In this document: one piece after another, positions 44,355 through 53,033 of the stretch
Numbering within the stretch: the first letter of the stretch is position 1
Layout: each line of letters opens with the position of its first letter
Source: Promicromonospora iranensis
GTDB taxonomy: Bacteria; Actinomycetota; Actinomycetes; Actinomycetales; Cellulomonadaceae
Direction of reading: 5' to 3'
DNA length: 64,000 nucleotides
Assembly (NCBI RefSeq): GCF_028994775.1
Contig: NZ_JAJQMN010000002.1
Coordinates: 496,001 to 560,000, forward strand
Translations under genes and position numbers: made by a program
Notes under the pieces: generated by a model
The model's database searches: none
The model's input: only the letters and a program-made list of their open reading frames with translations
What the model was told of the DNA's origin: nothing

Positions 44355-44906
44355 TCAGAACGGCGGGTCGTCCGAGAACGAACCACCAGACGACGCCGGG
44401 CCTGCCGTGGCCCACGGGTCGTCGTTGCTCTGACCGCCACCGGAAGAACTGAATCCTCCACCGGAGCCGCCGCCCTGCTGGGCGCCGCCACCGTTGAAGC
44501 CACCACCGCCGCCGCCACCGAAGCCACCGCCACCACCGGACCGCTGGGCCCGGGTGACCTTGGCCGTGGCGTAGCGCAGGGACGGACCGATCTCGTCCAC
44601 CTGCAGCTCGACGACGGTGCGCTTCTCGCCCTCACGGGTCTCGTAGGAGCGCTGGACCAGGCGACCCTGCGCGATGACGCGCGTGCCCTTGGTCAGCGAC
44701 TCCGCGACGTTCTCCGCGGCCTCACGCCAGATCGAGCAGCGCATGAACAGGGTTTCCCCGTCCTTCCACTCGTTGCTCTGGCGGTCGAAGGTGCGCGGGG
44801 TCGACGCCACCGTGAAGTTGGCAACCGCAGCACCTGAAGGGGTGAAGCGCAGTTCCGGGTCCCCGGTAAGGTTCCCGATCACTGTGATGACAGTTTCACC
44901 AGCCAT
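44355..44906 (-). CDS. ssb: Single-stranded DNA-binding protein
   Basis: SSB of 183 residues. The OB-fold ([66 protein letters not shown]) is complete. A flexible Gly-rich linker (repeated [15 protein letters not shown]) leads to the acidic tip SFSDDPPF that recruits replication and repair proteins. The ATG at 44906 gives the standard MAGETV start; 13 further in-frame residues upstream are not family-like. It lies between rpsF and rpsR. Confidence 0.97.
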   Translation of the reverse strand: MAGETVITVIGNLTGDPELRFTPSGAAVANFTVASTPRTFDRQSNEWKDGETLFMRCSIWREAAENVAESLTKGTRVIAQGRLVQRSYETREGEKRTVVELQVDEIGPSLRYATAKVTRAQRSGGGGGFGGGGGGGFNGGGAQQGGGSGGGFSSSGGGQSNDDPWATAGPASSGGSFSDDPPF

Positions 44907-45016
44907 GCCAATTCCTCGATTCAGTCGACATTCCGTACGCGGCATCTAGTCCGTGGTGAATGCAACCACGAGCCACTGACACTCGCGCGGGCGCAGGAGG
45001 GTTCAGTTCGGACGAC

Positions 45017-45307
45017 TCACTTGTCGCCGGTGCGCAGGATCTTGGTCCGGAGCACGACCTCGTTGAGGCCGAGCTGACGGTCCAGCTCCTTGGCGGTGGC
45101 AGACGTCGCGGTGAAGTCGACCACGGCGTAGATGCCCTCGGACTTCTTCTGAATCTCGAAGGCCAGACGGCGGCGCCCCCAGATGTCCACCTTGTCGACG
45201 GAGCCACCCTCGGTCGTGATGACCGACAGGTACTTGTCGAGCGACGGGGCAACGGTGCGCTCCTCGACCTCCGGGTCCAGGATCACCATCATTTCGTACT
45301 GACGCAT
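45017..45307 (-). CDS. rpsF: Ribosomal protein bS6
   Basis: Complete bS6 of 96 residues: [19 protein letters not shown], a beta-alpha-beta fold with [22 protein letters not shown] and the end [13 protein letters not shown]. It partners bS18 in the 30S platform. The ATG at 45307 has AGGAGGTG nine bases before it; an apparent GTG 12 bases upstream lies within that site. First gene of the operon rpsF-ssb-rpsR-rplI. Confidence 0.98.
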   Translation of the reverse strand: MRQYEMMVILDPEVEERTVAPSLDKYLSVITTEGGSVDKVDIWGRRRLAFEIQKKSEGIYAVVDFTATSATAKELDRQLGLNEVVLRTKILRTGDK

Positions 45308-45459
45308 GTGTCTACCCACCTCCTCTGGTCTCAGCGGTCACGGTCGTTCCGTGACAGGAGGGTTCACAGCAAGGGCCAAGCCTACCCGTCATGTGGACAA
45401 CGGCGGAATCGAACGGCGGAGAGCCCGCTCACAGACACCGTCCTGCCGGTTCACGACGG

Positions 45460-45495
45460 CCGAGGGGCCGCCTCCCGCAGGAGACGGCCCCTCGG
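45460..45495. terminator. Terminator after PBP gene 1
   Basis: A 15-bp stem with one G-U type mismatch (45460-45474 with 45481-45495) and loop CCGCAG separates the PBP gene from rpsF. Confidence 0.8.
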
Positions 45496-45534
45496 ACTCA
45501 GGGTGTCAGGACGACGAACCACGAGGACGGACCG

Positions 45535-48111
45535 CTAGCCGCCACCGCCACCGCCGTTGCCGTTGCCGTTCCCGTTGCCGTTGCCGTTCCCGTCCGTCGG
45601 TTCATCGGTCGGGATGCCGATGTCGCCGGGGCCGGACGAGACGATCACCTGCACCGGGCTGTTGGGAGGCACCTCGGCGCCCTCGTCCGGATTGACGTCC
45701 ATGACCACGCCCTGGCCGAACTCCTGGGACGTCTGGTACTGGATGACGGGCTGGAGACCGGCACGCTGGATCTGGTTCCTGGCGTTGTTCTCGTCACCGC
45801 CGACCAGACCGCCGGGCACCTTCACCGTGTCGGCCGGGCCCCTCGAGACCTCGACCTGGATGTCCGTGCCGATGTTCACCATCTGGCCCTGGTGCTGCAC
45901 CGAGAGCACCGTGCCACGGGGCTGATCGCTGTCGACCTCAGCGAGACGGGGGTTGAGGCCGAGTTCGGCCAGCAGCCTCGCGACGCCGGGGTACTGCTGC
46001 CCCACGAGCCCGCCCGGGACCTCCACTTGGTCCTCCGGGGTCTCCGACGGCGAAGGCGACGTCGACGGGGACGGCGACGGGGACGGCGACGGGAGCGGCG
46101 GCTCGTAGTCCGGGAAGTCCACGACCTCCATGCCGTCGGTCACCTTCTTCATGTACTCGGTCCACGCCCAGACGGGCCAGGTGCCACCGGTCAGGCTGCC
46201 ACCCGCCCACTCGCCGAACGGCGTGATCGACGCCTGACCCTTGTTGTCCGGCGTGTTCTGGTAGAGGCCGACTACCGTCGCCACCTGGGGGATGTAGCCG
46301 GCGAACCAGGCTGCCTTGTTCCCGTTGGTGGACCCCGTCTTGCCCGCGACCGGGCGCGGAGTGCCGTCGGGGGCGAGGAGCTCCTTCGCGGGCGTGCCCG
46401 AACCCTCCTCGACCACCTTCTGCAGCGCGTACGTGGCCTTGGACATCGCCTCGGGATCGATGGCCCCGGGCTTGGGTACGCCGGTCCACTCGTGGATGAG
46501 CTGGTCGCCGTTCTTCACGGAGGTCACTATGTGCGGATCGCTCCGCGTGCCCATCGCGGCGAACGTGGCGTAGGCACCCGCAAGATCGACGGCCCGCACC
46601 GACTCGGTGCCCAGCACGTTGGACAGCGTGGCGTTCGTGGACTCCTTGGGGATACCAGCCCGGATCGCGACGTCCTGCGACTTCTGCGGCGTGATCTTCA
46701 CGTTGAGCTGCGCGTATACGGTGTTCACCGAGTTGGCGGTCGCCTCGACCAGGTCGATCTCGCCGAACGACTCGCCGCCCGAACCCTCCGGGCCGAAGTT
46801 GGTGAGCTCCTTCTCCTGCTCGACGCCGTTGACCATCTCGGTCCAGCCCGGGATCTGCATCGGGCTGTTGCCCAGGTAGCGCTCGTTGAGCTCGTGCCCC
46901 TCCTCGAGCGCGCCGATCAGGGTGAACGGCTTGAACGTGGAGCCGCCCTGCGCCGAGCCGTCGGTGGCGGCGTTGTACTGCGTCTCCTCGTAGTCCTTGC
47001 CGCCGTACAGGGCGCGGATGGCGCCGTCCTTGGGATCGACGGACACGATGGAGACGCCGAGCTCCTTCGACGCGGCGCCCTCGCCCTTGGTGGGGATGGT
47101 GTTCGCGGTCTCGACCGCTGCCTTCTGCCACTTCGGGTTGATGGTCGTGTGGATCTCGTATCCCCGCTTCAAGAGGTCGTCCTCGCTGATGCCGAAACCA
47201 GCGAGCTCCTTGCGGACCTCTTCGAGCAGATACCCCACCTGGCCGGCGCGGGACACCGGCTTGTACTTGATCGGCTCGGGGAAGGTCGCGGAAGCGCGCT
47301 CCTCCTCCGTGATGGCCCCGACCTCGGCCATGTTCCGCAGGACACGTGCCCACTTCTCCTCGGCGACGGCCCGTGACCCCTCGCCGAAACGCGGGTCCCA
47401 GTACGACGGGGACGGGATGATCCCCACCAGCATCGCGGTCTCCGAGACGGTCAGCTTCGCCGCCGGCTTGTTGAAGTACGCCTTCGCGGCGGCCTCGAAA
47501 CCGTAGGCACCACGCCCGAGGTAGATGCTGTTGACGTAGCCCTCGAGGATCTCGTTCTTGGACTTCTGCTGGTCCACCTTGAGGGCCAGGACGATCTCGC
47601 GGAACTTGTCCGCGTAGGACGTCTGTCCCGGCTCGAAATAGGTGTTCTCGACGTACTGCTGGGTCAGGGTGGACGCACCCTGCCGGGTGCCGCCGGTCAC
47701 GTTGCTGACCAGGGCGCGGACCATACCCACGGGGTCGACCCCGAGGTGGTCCCTGAAGTTCTGGTCCTCGGACGCCAGCACGGCCTCACCCACGTACGGG
47801 GGCAGCTCGTCGAGGCTCCGGATCGTGCGGTCCACCGCGGCGAACTTACCCATCACCTTGTTGTTCGCGTAGTACACGGTGGTGGTCTCCGAACCGATCT
47901 CACCGCGCTCGGCAGGGACCGGCCAGCCGATCCACCCGGCCACAAAAACACCCACCACCAGCGAGACTCCGGTCAGCATGGTGCCGACGACAACTCGCCA
48001 TGACGGGACCCAGGCGCGGATCCCCGTGCGGTGCGGCCGCGGGTAGTTCCAGATTCCCCGTCGGCGCCGGGGAGTTTGCGGCCAGATCGGAGAAGGACTC
48101 CTGTTCGCCAC
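45535..48111 (-). CDS. Bifunctional class A penicillin-binding protein with PASTA domains, copy 1
   Basis: The 858-residue enzyme polymerises and cross-links peptidoglycan. After a cytoplasmic Pro/Arg-rich tail and one membrane helix (VVVGTMLTGVSLVVGVFVAGW), a GT51 transglycosylase domain shows Glu115 in LASEDQNF and RQGASTLTQQYVEN. The transpeptidase has Ser391 in GGSTFKPF, the SVN motif in TANSVNTV, and KTGS in VAGKTGSTNG. A Pro/Ser linker and two to three PASTA domains (VEVPGGLVGQQYPGVARLL, VKVPGGLVGGDENNARNQI) end in a Gly/Asn tail. It starts at GTG 48111 with GAGGAAG upstream. Paralogue of the next gene on the same strand. This is the PonA1-type enzyme of actinobacteria. Confidence 0.93.
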   Translation of the reverse strand: MANRSPSPIWPQTPRRRRGIWNYPRPHRTGIRAWVPSWRVVVGTMLTGVSLVVGVFVAGWIGWPVPAERGEIGSETTTVYYANNKVMGKFAAVDRTIRSLDELPPYVGEAVLASEDQNFRDHLGVDPVGMVRALVSNVTGGTRQGASTLTQQYVENTYFEPGQTSYADKFREIVLALKVDQQKSKNEILEGYVNSIYLGRGAYGFEAAAKAYFNKPAAKLTVSETAMLVGIIPSPSYWDPRFGEGSRAVAEEKWARVLRNMAEVGAITEEERASATFPEPIKYKPVSRAGQVGYLLEEVRKELAGFGISEDDLLKRGYEIHTTINPKWQKAAVETANTIPTKGEGAASKELGVSIVSVDPKDGAIRALYGGKDYEETQYNAATDGSAQGGSTFKPFTLIGALEEGHELNERYLGNSPMQIPGWTEMVNGVEQEKELTNFGPEGSGGESFGEIDLVEATANSVNTVYAQLNVKITPQKSQDVAIRAGIPKESTNATLSNVLGTESVRAVDLAGAYATFAAMGTRSDPHIVTSVKNGDQLIHEWTGVPKPGAIDPEAMSKATYALQKVVEEGSGTPAKELLAPDGTPRPVAGKTGSTNGNKAAWFAGYIPQVATVVGLYQNTPDNKGQASITPFGEWAGGSLTGGTWPVWAWTEYMKKVTDGMEVVDFPDYEPPLPSPSPSPSPSTSPSPSETPEDQVEVPGGLVGQQYPGVARLLAELGLNPRLAEVDSDQPRGTVLSVQHQGQMVNIGTDIQVEVSRGPADTVKVPGGLVGGDENNARNQIQRAGLQPVIQYQTSQEFGQGVVMDVNPDEGAEVPPNSPVQVIVSSGPGDIGIPTDEPTDGNGNGNGNGNGNGGGGGG

Positions 48112-48130
48112 GTCTTCCTCGTTCCTCGTA

Positions 48131-48156
48131 TCGGCTCAGTGATCGCACTGAACCGA
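48131..48156. promoter_or_regulatory. Inverted repeat upstream of PBP copy 1
   Basis: Eleven-base arms with one mismatch (48131-48141 and 48146-48156) around ATCG lie 20 bp before the PBP start. The position fits an operator or leader hairpin. Confidence 0.4.
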
Positions 48157-48264
48157 CGAAACGATAGAGGATCTATGTTCGCGGCAAGTAGTACAAACGC
48201 GGTTTCTCTGTGTACGCACAGTGTTCAAGCGGCCGTTTCGACCGCTTTCACCCGGGGGCGACGA

Positions 48265-48291
48265 CGGGCCCGGCCAGAACGGCCGAGCCCG
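48265..48291 (-). terminator. Hairpin after PBP gene 2
   Basis: Eleven-base arms with one mismatch (48265-48275, 48281-48291) and loop AGAAC occur 48 bases past the stop of the second PBP gene. A weak terminator is likely. Confidence 0.45.
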
Positions 48292-48338
48292 CCTTCTCCC
48301 AGGTCAGGAGCCTGGAGCCGCCCGTGTTCGCTGCCGAC

Positions 48339-50900
48339 CTACCCGAAGATCCCGTTCCCGTCGCCCGACGGATCGCCGGATGGATCGCCTTCGCCCTCCT
48401 CGGGCCCGGTCGAGACGACGAGCGTCACGTCGGTGCCCACCGGCACCTCCGTACCCTCGCCCGGGTCGACCGCGATCACCCGGCCCTCCGGCACGGTGTC
48501 GGACGCCTGCTCCTGCACGACCGGCGACAGGTCGGCGGCCTGGAGCTGGCCCTCGGCATAGCCCTGATCCTGGTTCGTCAGGCCCCAGGGCACGGTGGTC
48601 GTCTCTTCCTCCTCGACCTGGGACCCGTTGGAGACCTCCACGCGGATGGTGTCGCCGCGGTTGACCTCCTGGCCCGCCTTGTCCACCGCGACCACGATGC
48701 CGGCCGGCTGGTCGCTGTCCACGTCCACCTGCGCCGGCACGAGGCTGAGACTCGCGAGCGCCGATGCGGCGTTGGGGTACTGCTGTCCGACGAGGTTGTC
48801 GGGTACGACCACCTTCTCCACCTCGGCCTCCTCCGACTGGCTCGGCGAGGGGCTGGGTGTCGGCGTCGCGGACGGCTGCGGGACGGACGGGACGTAGTCG
48901 GGGAACGGCTCGACCTCCATGCCCTCCGTAGCCTTCTGCATGTACTTGGTCCAGGCTGTCACCGGCCAGCTACCACCGGTGATCTGCTCGTAGCCACCGA
49001 ACGGTTTGATCTGCTCGTACCTGTTCTCGTCGACGTTGTACTCGTAGAGCCCGACCACCGTCGTGAGCTGCGGCACGAAGCCGGCGAACCACGCCGACAT
49101 GTTGTCGTTGGAGGATCCCGTCTTGCCGGCGACCGGACGCTCGGTACCGTCCGGGGCGAGGAGTTCCTGCGCCGGCGCACCGGAACCCTCCTCGACCACC
49201 TTCGTCATGGCGTAGGTCGCTGCCGCCATGGTCTCCTCGTCGAAGACCTGCTCACGCGTCGTCGCACCCTCGTGAATGAGATCCTCGCCGTTGGTCACCT
49301 TGGTCACCAGGTGCGGGGTCGTGCGATACCCCTGGGCGGCGATGGTCGAGTAGGCGTGCGCGAGGTCGACGTTGGTCACGTACGCCGTGCCCAGCACGTT
49401 GGCGAGGTTGTTCCCGATGGTGCAACAGTCGTTGGTGTCCGGGTCGTCGTCGGCCTTCGGGATACCGAGCTCGTAGCCGACCTGCGCGGTCGTCTCGGGG
49501 CCGATCTCCTTGTTGAGCTGGCCGTACACGACGTTCACCGAGTCGGCCGTGGCGGCCGTCAGGTCGAGGCTGCTCCACGACTCGTTGTCGAAGTTGTACA
49601 GCGGCACGTCGGGGCCGTCCGGATCCTGCTTCCAGCCCTCGATCACCGTGCCGTCGACCGCGCCGTACTGCTTGGTGAGCGGGATGTCTTGCTCCAACGC
49701 CCCGATCAGCGTGAACGGCTTGAAGGTCGACGCTCCCTGCGCCCGGAAGGTCGCCGCGTTGGTCGGGTTGGTCGAGTAGTTCGGGCCGCCGTACATCGCC
49801 TTGATCTCACCCGTCTGCGGGTCGATCGAGGTCAGCGAGGCTCGTGCGTTGTCGCTCGCATCCTTCGGCAGCTTCATCGTCTCGTAGGCGGCGGCCTGCA
49901 TCTTGCGGTCGATCGACGTGTGGATCTCGTAGCCGCTCGTCGTGAGCTGGTCCTCGGAGATGCCGGCACCACCCTCGGCACGCGGCTTGGCGAGCTCCTT
50001 GGCCACCTGCTCCATCAGGTACGCGGTCCGGTTGTCACCGGAGCCCTGCTTGTACTCGACCAGCTCGGGGTACTCCGCGGCGGAGCGGTCCTCCGCGGTG
50101 ATGTAGCCCTGCTCCAGCATCAGGTCGAGGGTGCGCTCCCAGCGGGCCCTCGCCTGTGCCTCGGCCGCCTCACCCTGGCGGGGGTCCCAGTACGTCGGGT
50201 TCGGGATGATCCCTGCGAGGAAGGCGGACTCGGAGATCGTCATCTCCTTGGCCGGGTGCCCGAAGTACGCCTGCGACGCCGCCTCCACGCCGTACGCCCC
50301 GCGCCCGAGGTAGATGGTGTTGACATAGCCCTCGAGCACATCGTCCTTGGTCTGCTGCTGCGTCACCTTCAGCGCGATGATCGCTTCCTTGAGCTTCGTC
50401 ACGTAGGTCGCGTACTCGACGCCGATGTAATAGTTCTCGACGTACTGCTGGGTCAGCGTCGAGGCACCCTGGCGGTCGCCGCCCGTCACGTTGTTCAGCG
50501 TGGCGCGGACGATGCCCAACGGATTGATGCCGATGTGGGAGCGGAAGCTCTGGTCCTCCGACGAGATGATCGCGTTCGTCACCTGCGGCGGGAGCTCGTC
50601 CAGCGTCACGAGGGTCCGGTCCTGCGCCGCGAACTTACCGATCGGCTTGCCGTCGGCGTAGTACACGGTGGTGGCCTCGTCACGGACCGTACCCAGCGCA
50701 TCCGGTACGCCCACGTTCACCCAGGCGGCGATGAGCACACCGGCCACGAGCGACGTACCCGTCAGCAGCGCGCCCACGACCACCCGCCACGACGGGACCC
50801 AGGCACGGATCCCGGTGCGATACGGGCGGGGGTAGTTCCAGATTCCCTGCCGCCGTCGGGGAGTTTGCGGCCAGATCGGAGGGGGACTCCAGTTCGACAC
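48339..50900 (-). CDS. Bifunctional class A penicillin-binding protein with PASTA domains, copy 2
   Basis: This 853-residue paralogue has the same order as copy 1: SNWSPPPIWPQTPRRRQGIW tail, membrane helix, GT51 domain with Glu115 in ISSEDQSF and RQGASTLTQQYVEN, transpeptidase Ser390 in GASTFKPF, SVN in ADSVNVVYG, and KTGS in VAGKTGSSND, then a Pro-rich linker and two PASTA units (VVVPDNLVGQQYPNAASAL). The two N-termini are almost identical, the transpeptidase regions less so. The GTG at 50900 follows GAGGAAGAGG; residues upstream in frame are unlike copy 1. A TNDCC motif (residues about 510) is an odd two-cysteine insert. Redundant PBPs may serve polar growth and stress. Confidence 0.92.
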   Translation of the reverse strand: MSNWSPPPIWPQTPRRRQGIWNYPRPYRTGIRAWVPSWRVVVGALLTGTSLVAGVLIAAWVNVGVPDALGTVRDEATTVYYADGKPIGKFAAQDRTLVTLDELPPQVTNAIISSEDQSFRSHIGINPLGIVRATLNNVTGGDRQGASTLTQQYVENYYIGVEYATYVTKLKEAIIALKVTQQQTKDDVLEGYVNTIYLGRGAYGVEAASQAYFGHPAKEMTISESAFLAGIIPNPTYWDPRQGEAAEAQARARWERTLDLMLEQGYITAEDRSAAEYPELVEYKQGSGDNRTAYLMEQVAKELAKPRAEGGAGISEDQLTTSGYEIHTSIDRKMQAAAYETMKLPKDASDNARASLTSIDPQTGEIKAMYGGPNYSTNPTNAATFRAQGASTFKPFTLIGALEQDIPLTKQYGAVDGTVIEGWKQDPDGPDVPLYNFDNESWSSLDLTAATADSVNVVYGQLNKEIGPETTAQVGYELGIPKADDDPDTNDCCTIGNNLANVLGTAYVTNVDLAHAYSTIAAQGYRTTPHLVTKVTNGEDLIHEGATTREQVFDEETMAAATYAMTKVVEEGSGAPAQELLAPDGTERPVAGKTGSSNDNMSAWFAGFVPQLTTVVGLYEYNVDENRYEQIKPFGGYEQITGGSWPVTAWTKYMQKATEGMEVEPFPDYVPSVPQPSATPTPSPSPSQSEEAEVEKVVVPDNLVGQQYPNAASALASLSLVPAQVDVDSDQPAGIVVAVDKAGQEVNRGDTIRVEVSNGSQVEEEETTTVPWGLTNQDQGYAEGQLQAADLSPVVQEQASDTVPEGRVIAVDPGEGTEVPVGTDVTLVVSTGPEEGEGDPSGDPSGDGNGIFG

Positions 50901-51228
50901 GTCAGCCTCTTCCTCGGTTCGACTTGCGTCCGTCGTGTGCGGTCGACACACGTGCAACGGCGGACAACCCGAAACCATAGGGGATCTTCAGCAGGCGCTA
51001 ATAGCCCCAACCTGCTACAAGGCCCCGCTCGCGGACATCTCCCCCAGGGTCAGCCCAGTCCGTCTGCCCCTGCTTCACATTTCATCCACCAACCGGCCGA
51101 CGCCGGTCCCTCCGGAGCGGCGGATTGCGCACCGTCATCCCGGTGCCTATTCTCTCGATGTATCGACTCGATACATCGTGCATGACTGATTCGCCCGGGC
51201 AACCGGGACAGCCCGGGAGGAGGCCACC
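50901..51228. other. 328-bp divergent control region
   Basis: The region between PBP copy 2 and padR holds the promoters of both. The only well-formed element is the PadR-type palindrome at 51156-51178. No further gene or repeat was seen; AGCAGG and CCTGCT at 50991 and 51009 make a weak inverted repeat. Confidence 0.6.
51156..51178. promoter_or_regulatory. PadR-type operator
   Basis: Perfect 11-bp arms CGATGTATCGA and TCGATACATCG are separated by one C. The ATGTAT...ATACAT pattern is typical of PadR sites. It lies 50 bp before the padR start and probably controls padR-ino1 by autoregulation. Confidence 0.8.
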
Positions 51229-51876
51229 GTGCGCAGCCGGTCCGACGTGCTGGAGACCGCCGTCCTCGGCCTGCTCAACGAGTCCCCACTGCACGGCTAC
51301 GAGCTCCGCAAGCGCCTCAATCTCGTGCTCGGCTCGTTCCGTGCCTTCTCGTACGGCACGCTGTATCCCGCCCTCAAGGCCCTGGTCGCGCGCGGACTGA
51401 TCGCGACGACGGAGAGCGACCCGCCGCCGCCCCCGCCCCGCAAGACCAAGCCGGGGATCCCCGGCCGGACCACCAAGCCCAAGCCCCTCGGCCGACGTCG
51501 CGTCGTCTACGAGCTGACCGCCGAGGGCAAGGAGCACCTCCAGACCGTTCTGGCCACTGCCGGCCCCGCGGCCTGGGAGGACGACAACTTCGACGTCCGG
51601 TTCGCGCTCTTCGCGCAGACGGACGCCGAGACCCGCCTCCGCGTCCTGGAAGGCCGGCGAACCCGGCTGACCGAGCGGCTGGAGGCGTTCCGGGAGTCCG
51701 CGACGCATCCGCGTTCGCGGCTCGACGAATACGCGCTCGAGCTCCAGCGGTTCGGGCTCGAGAAGGTCGAGCGCGAAGTGCGCTGGCTCGACAGCCTCAT
51801 CTCCACGGAGCGGGGACGCGCTGCGGCGCAGCCCCGCCCATCGCAGCAAGATCAAACGAAGAAGGAGCGAGGATGA
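51229..51876 (+). CDS. PadR family transcriptional regulator
   Basis: The 215-residue regulator has a winged helix-turn-helix ([48 protein letters not shown]) and a Vir-type C-terminal helical domain for dimerisation ([20 protein letters not shown]-like region, then [11 protein letters not shown]). A Pro-rich, basic insert in the wing ([13 protein letters not shown]) is unusual. The GTG at 51229 has GGGAGGAGG before it. Its stop overlaps the ino1 start (ATGA), so it should control inositol synthesis; the palindrome upstream indicates autoregulation. The padR-ino1 pair is widely conserved in actinobacteria. Confidence 0.92.
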   Translation: MRSRSDVLETAVLGLLNESPLHGYELRKRLNLVLGSFRAFSYGTLYPALKALVARGLIATTESDPPPPPPRKTKPGIPGRTTKPKPLGRRRVVYELTAEGKEHLQTVLATAGPAAWEDDNFDVRFALFAQTDAETRLRVLEGRRTRLTERLEAFRESATHPRSRLDEYALELQRFGLEKVEREVRWLDSLISTERGRAAAQPRPSQQDQTKKERG

Positions 51877-52964
51877 CCTCCATCCGCGTGGGCATCGTCG
51901 GCGTAGGAAACTGCGCCTCGTCCCTGGTCCAGGGCGTGCACTACTACCGTGACGCCGACCCGGCGAGCACCGTGCCGGGCCTCATGCACGTGCAGTTCGG
52001 CGACTACCACGTGTCGGACCTCGAGTTCGTCGCGGCGTTCGACGTCGACGCGAAGAAGGTCGGCTTCGACCTGGCCGAGGCCATCTCCGCGTCCGAGAAC
52101 AACACGATCAAGATCGCGGACGTGCCGCCCACCGGCGTCATCGTCCAGCGCGGGCCGACCCTCGACGGCCTGGGCGACTTCTACCGCGAGACGATCGACG
52201 AGTCGACGAAGGACGCCGTCGACGTCGTGGCGGCCCTGCGTGAGGCCGAGGTCGACGTGCTCGTCTGCTATCTGCCGGTGGGCTCCGAGGAGGCCGCCAA
52301 GTTCTACGCGCAGTGCGCCATCGAGGCCGGGGTCGCCTTCGTCAACGCCCTGCCCGTGTTCATCGCGTCCGACCCCGAGTGGGCCAAGAAGTTCGAGGAC
52401 GCGGGCGTGCCGATCGTCGGCGACGACATCAAGTCGCAGGTCGGCGCGACCATCACGCACCGGGTGCTGGCCAAGCTGTTCGAGGACCGCGGCGTCGTCC
52501 TGGACCGCACGTACCAGCTGAACGTCGGCGGCAACATGGACTTCAAGAACATGCTGCAGCGCGACCGCCTGGAGTCGAAGAAGGTCTCCAAGACGCAGGC
52601 CGTGACGTCCAACCTGACGGGCGCACTGGCCGGCAAGAAGGACGACCGCAACGTCCACATCGGCCCGTCGGACTACGTGGCGTGGCTCGACGACCGCAAG
52701 TGGGCGTACGTGCGCCTCGAGGGCCGCGCGTTCGGCGAGGTCCCGCTCAGCCTGGAGTACAAGCTCGAGGTGTGGGACTCCCCCAACTCCGCCGGCATCA
52801 TCATCGACGCCGTCCGGGCCGCGAAGATCGCCAAGGACCGCGGCGTCGGCGGCCCCCTCCACTCGGCGGCGACCTACTTCATGAAGTCCCCGCCCGTGCA
52901 GATGGAGGACACCGCCGGGCGTACGCAGCTGGAGGCCTTCATCCGCGGCGACATCGAGCGCTGA
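51873..52964 (+). CDS. ino1: Inositol-3-phosphate synthase
   Basis: The 363-residue enzyme converts glucose-6-phosphate to 1L-myo-inositol-3-phosphate, using NAD as internal redox cofactor. The Rossmann loop is [17 protein letters not shown] at the N-terminus; [29 protein letters not shown] and [24 protein letters not shown] (in two parts) form the catalytic core. The length fits the short actinobacterial class. Inositol is needed here for phosphatidylinositol lipids and mycothiol. It is translationally coupled to padR. A strong hairpin follows. Confidence 0.97.
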   Translation: MTSIRVGIVGVGNCASSLVQGVHYYRDADPASTVPGLMHVQFGDYHVSDLEFVAAFDVDAKKVGFDLAEAISASENNTIKIADVPPTGVIVQRGPTLDGLGDFYRETIDESTKDAVDVVAALREAEVDVLVCYLPVGSEEAAKFYAQCAIEAGVAFVNALPVFIASDPEWAKKFEDAGVPIVGDDIKSQVGATITHRVLAKLFEDRGVVLDRTYQLNVGGNMDFKNMLQRDRLESKKVSKTQAVTSNLTGALAGKKDDRNVHIGPSDYVAWLDDRKWAYVRLEGRAFGEVPLSLEYKLEVWDSPNSAGIIIDAVRAAKIAKDRGVGGPLHSAATYFMKSPPVQMEDTAGRTQLEAFIRGDIER

Positions 52965-52970
52965 CGTCGT

Positions 52971-53020
52971 TCGCTGGTCGAGCCTGCCGAGACCGAGGTC
53001 TCGGCAGGCTCGACCAGCGA
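52971..53020. terminator. Terminator with 24-bp perfect stem after ino1
   Basis: Arms 52971-52994 and 52997-53020 are perfectly complementary around GA. The arm contains TCGAGCCTGCCGAGACC, seen as a single copy with changes at 8216-8238. It also ends the converging protease gene. Confidence 0.88.
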
Positions 53021-53033
53021 TGGACCCGATGGG

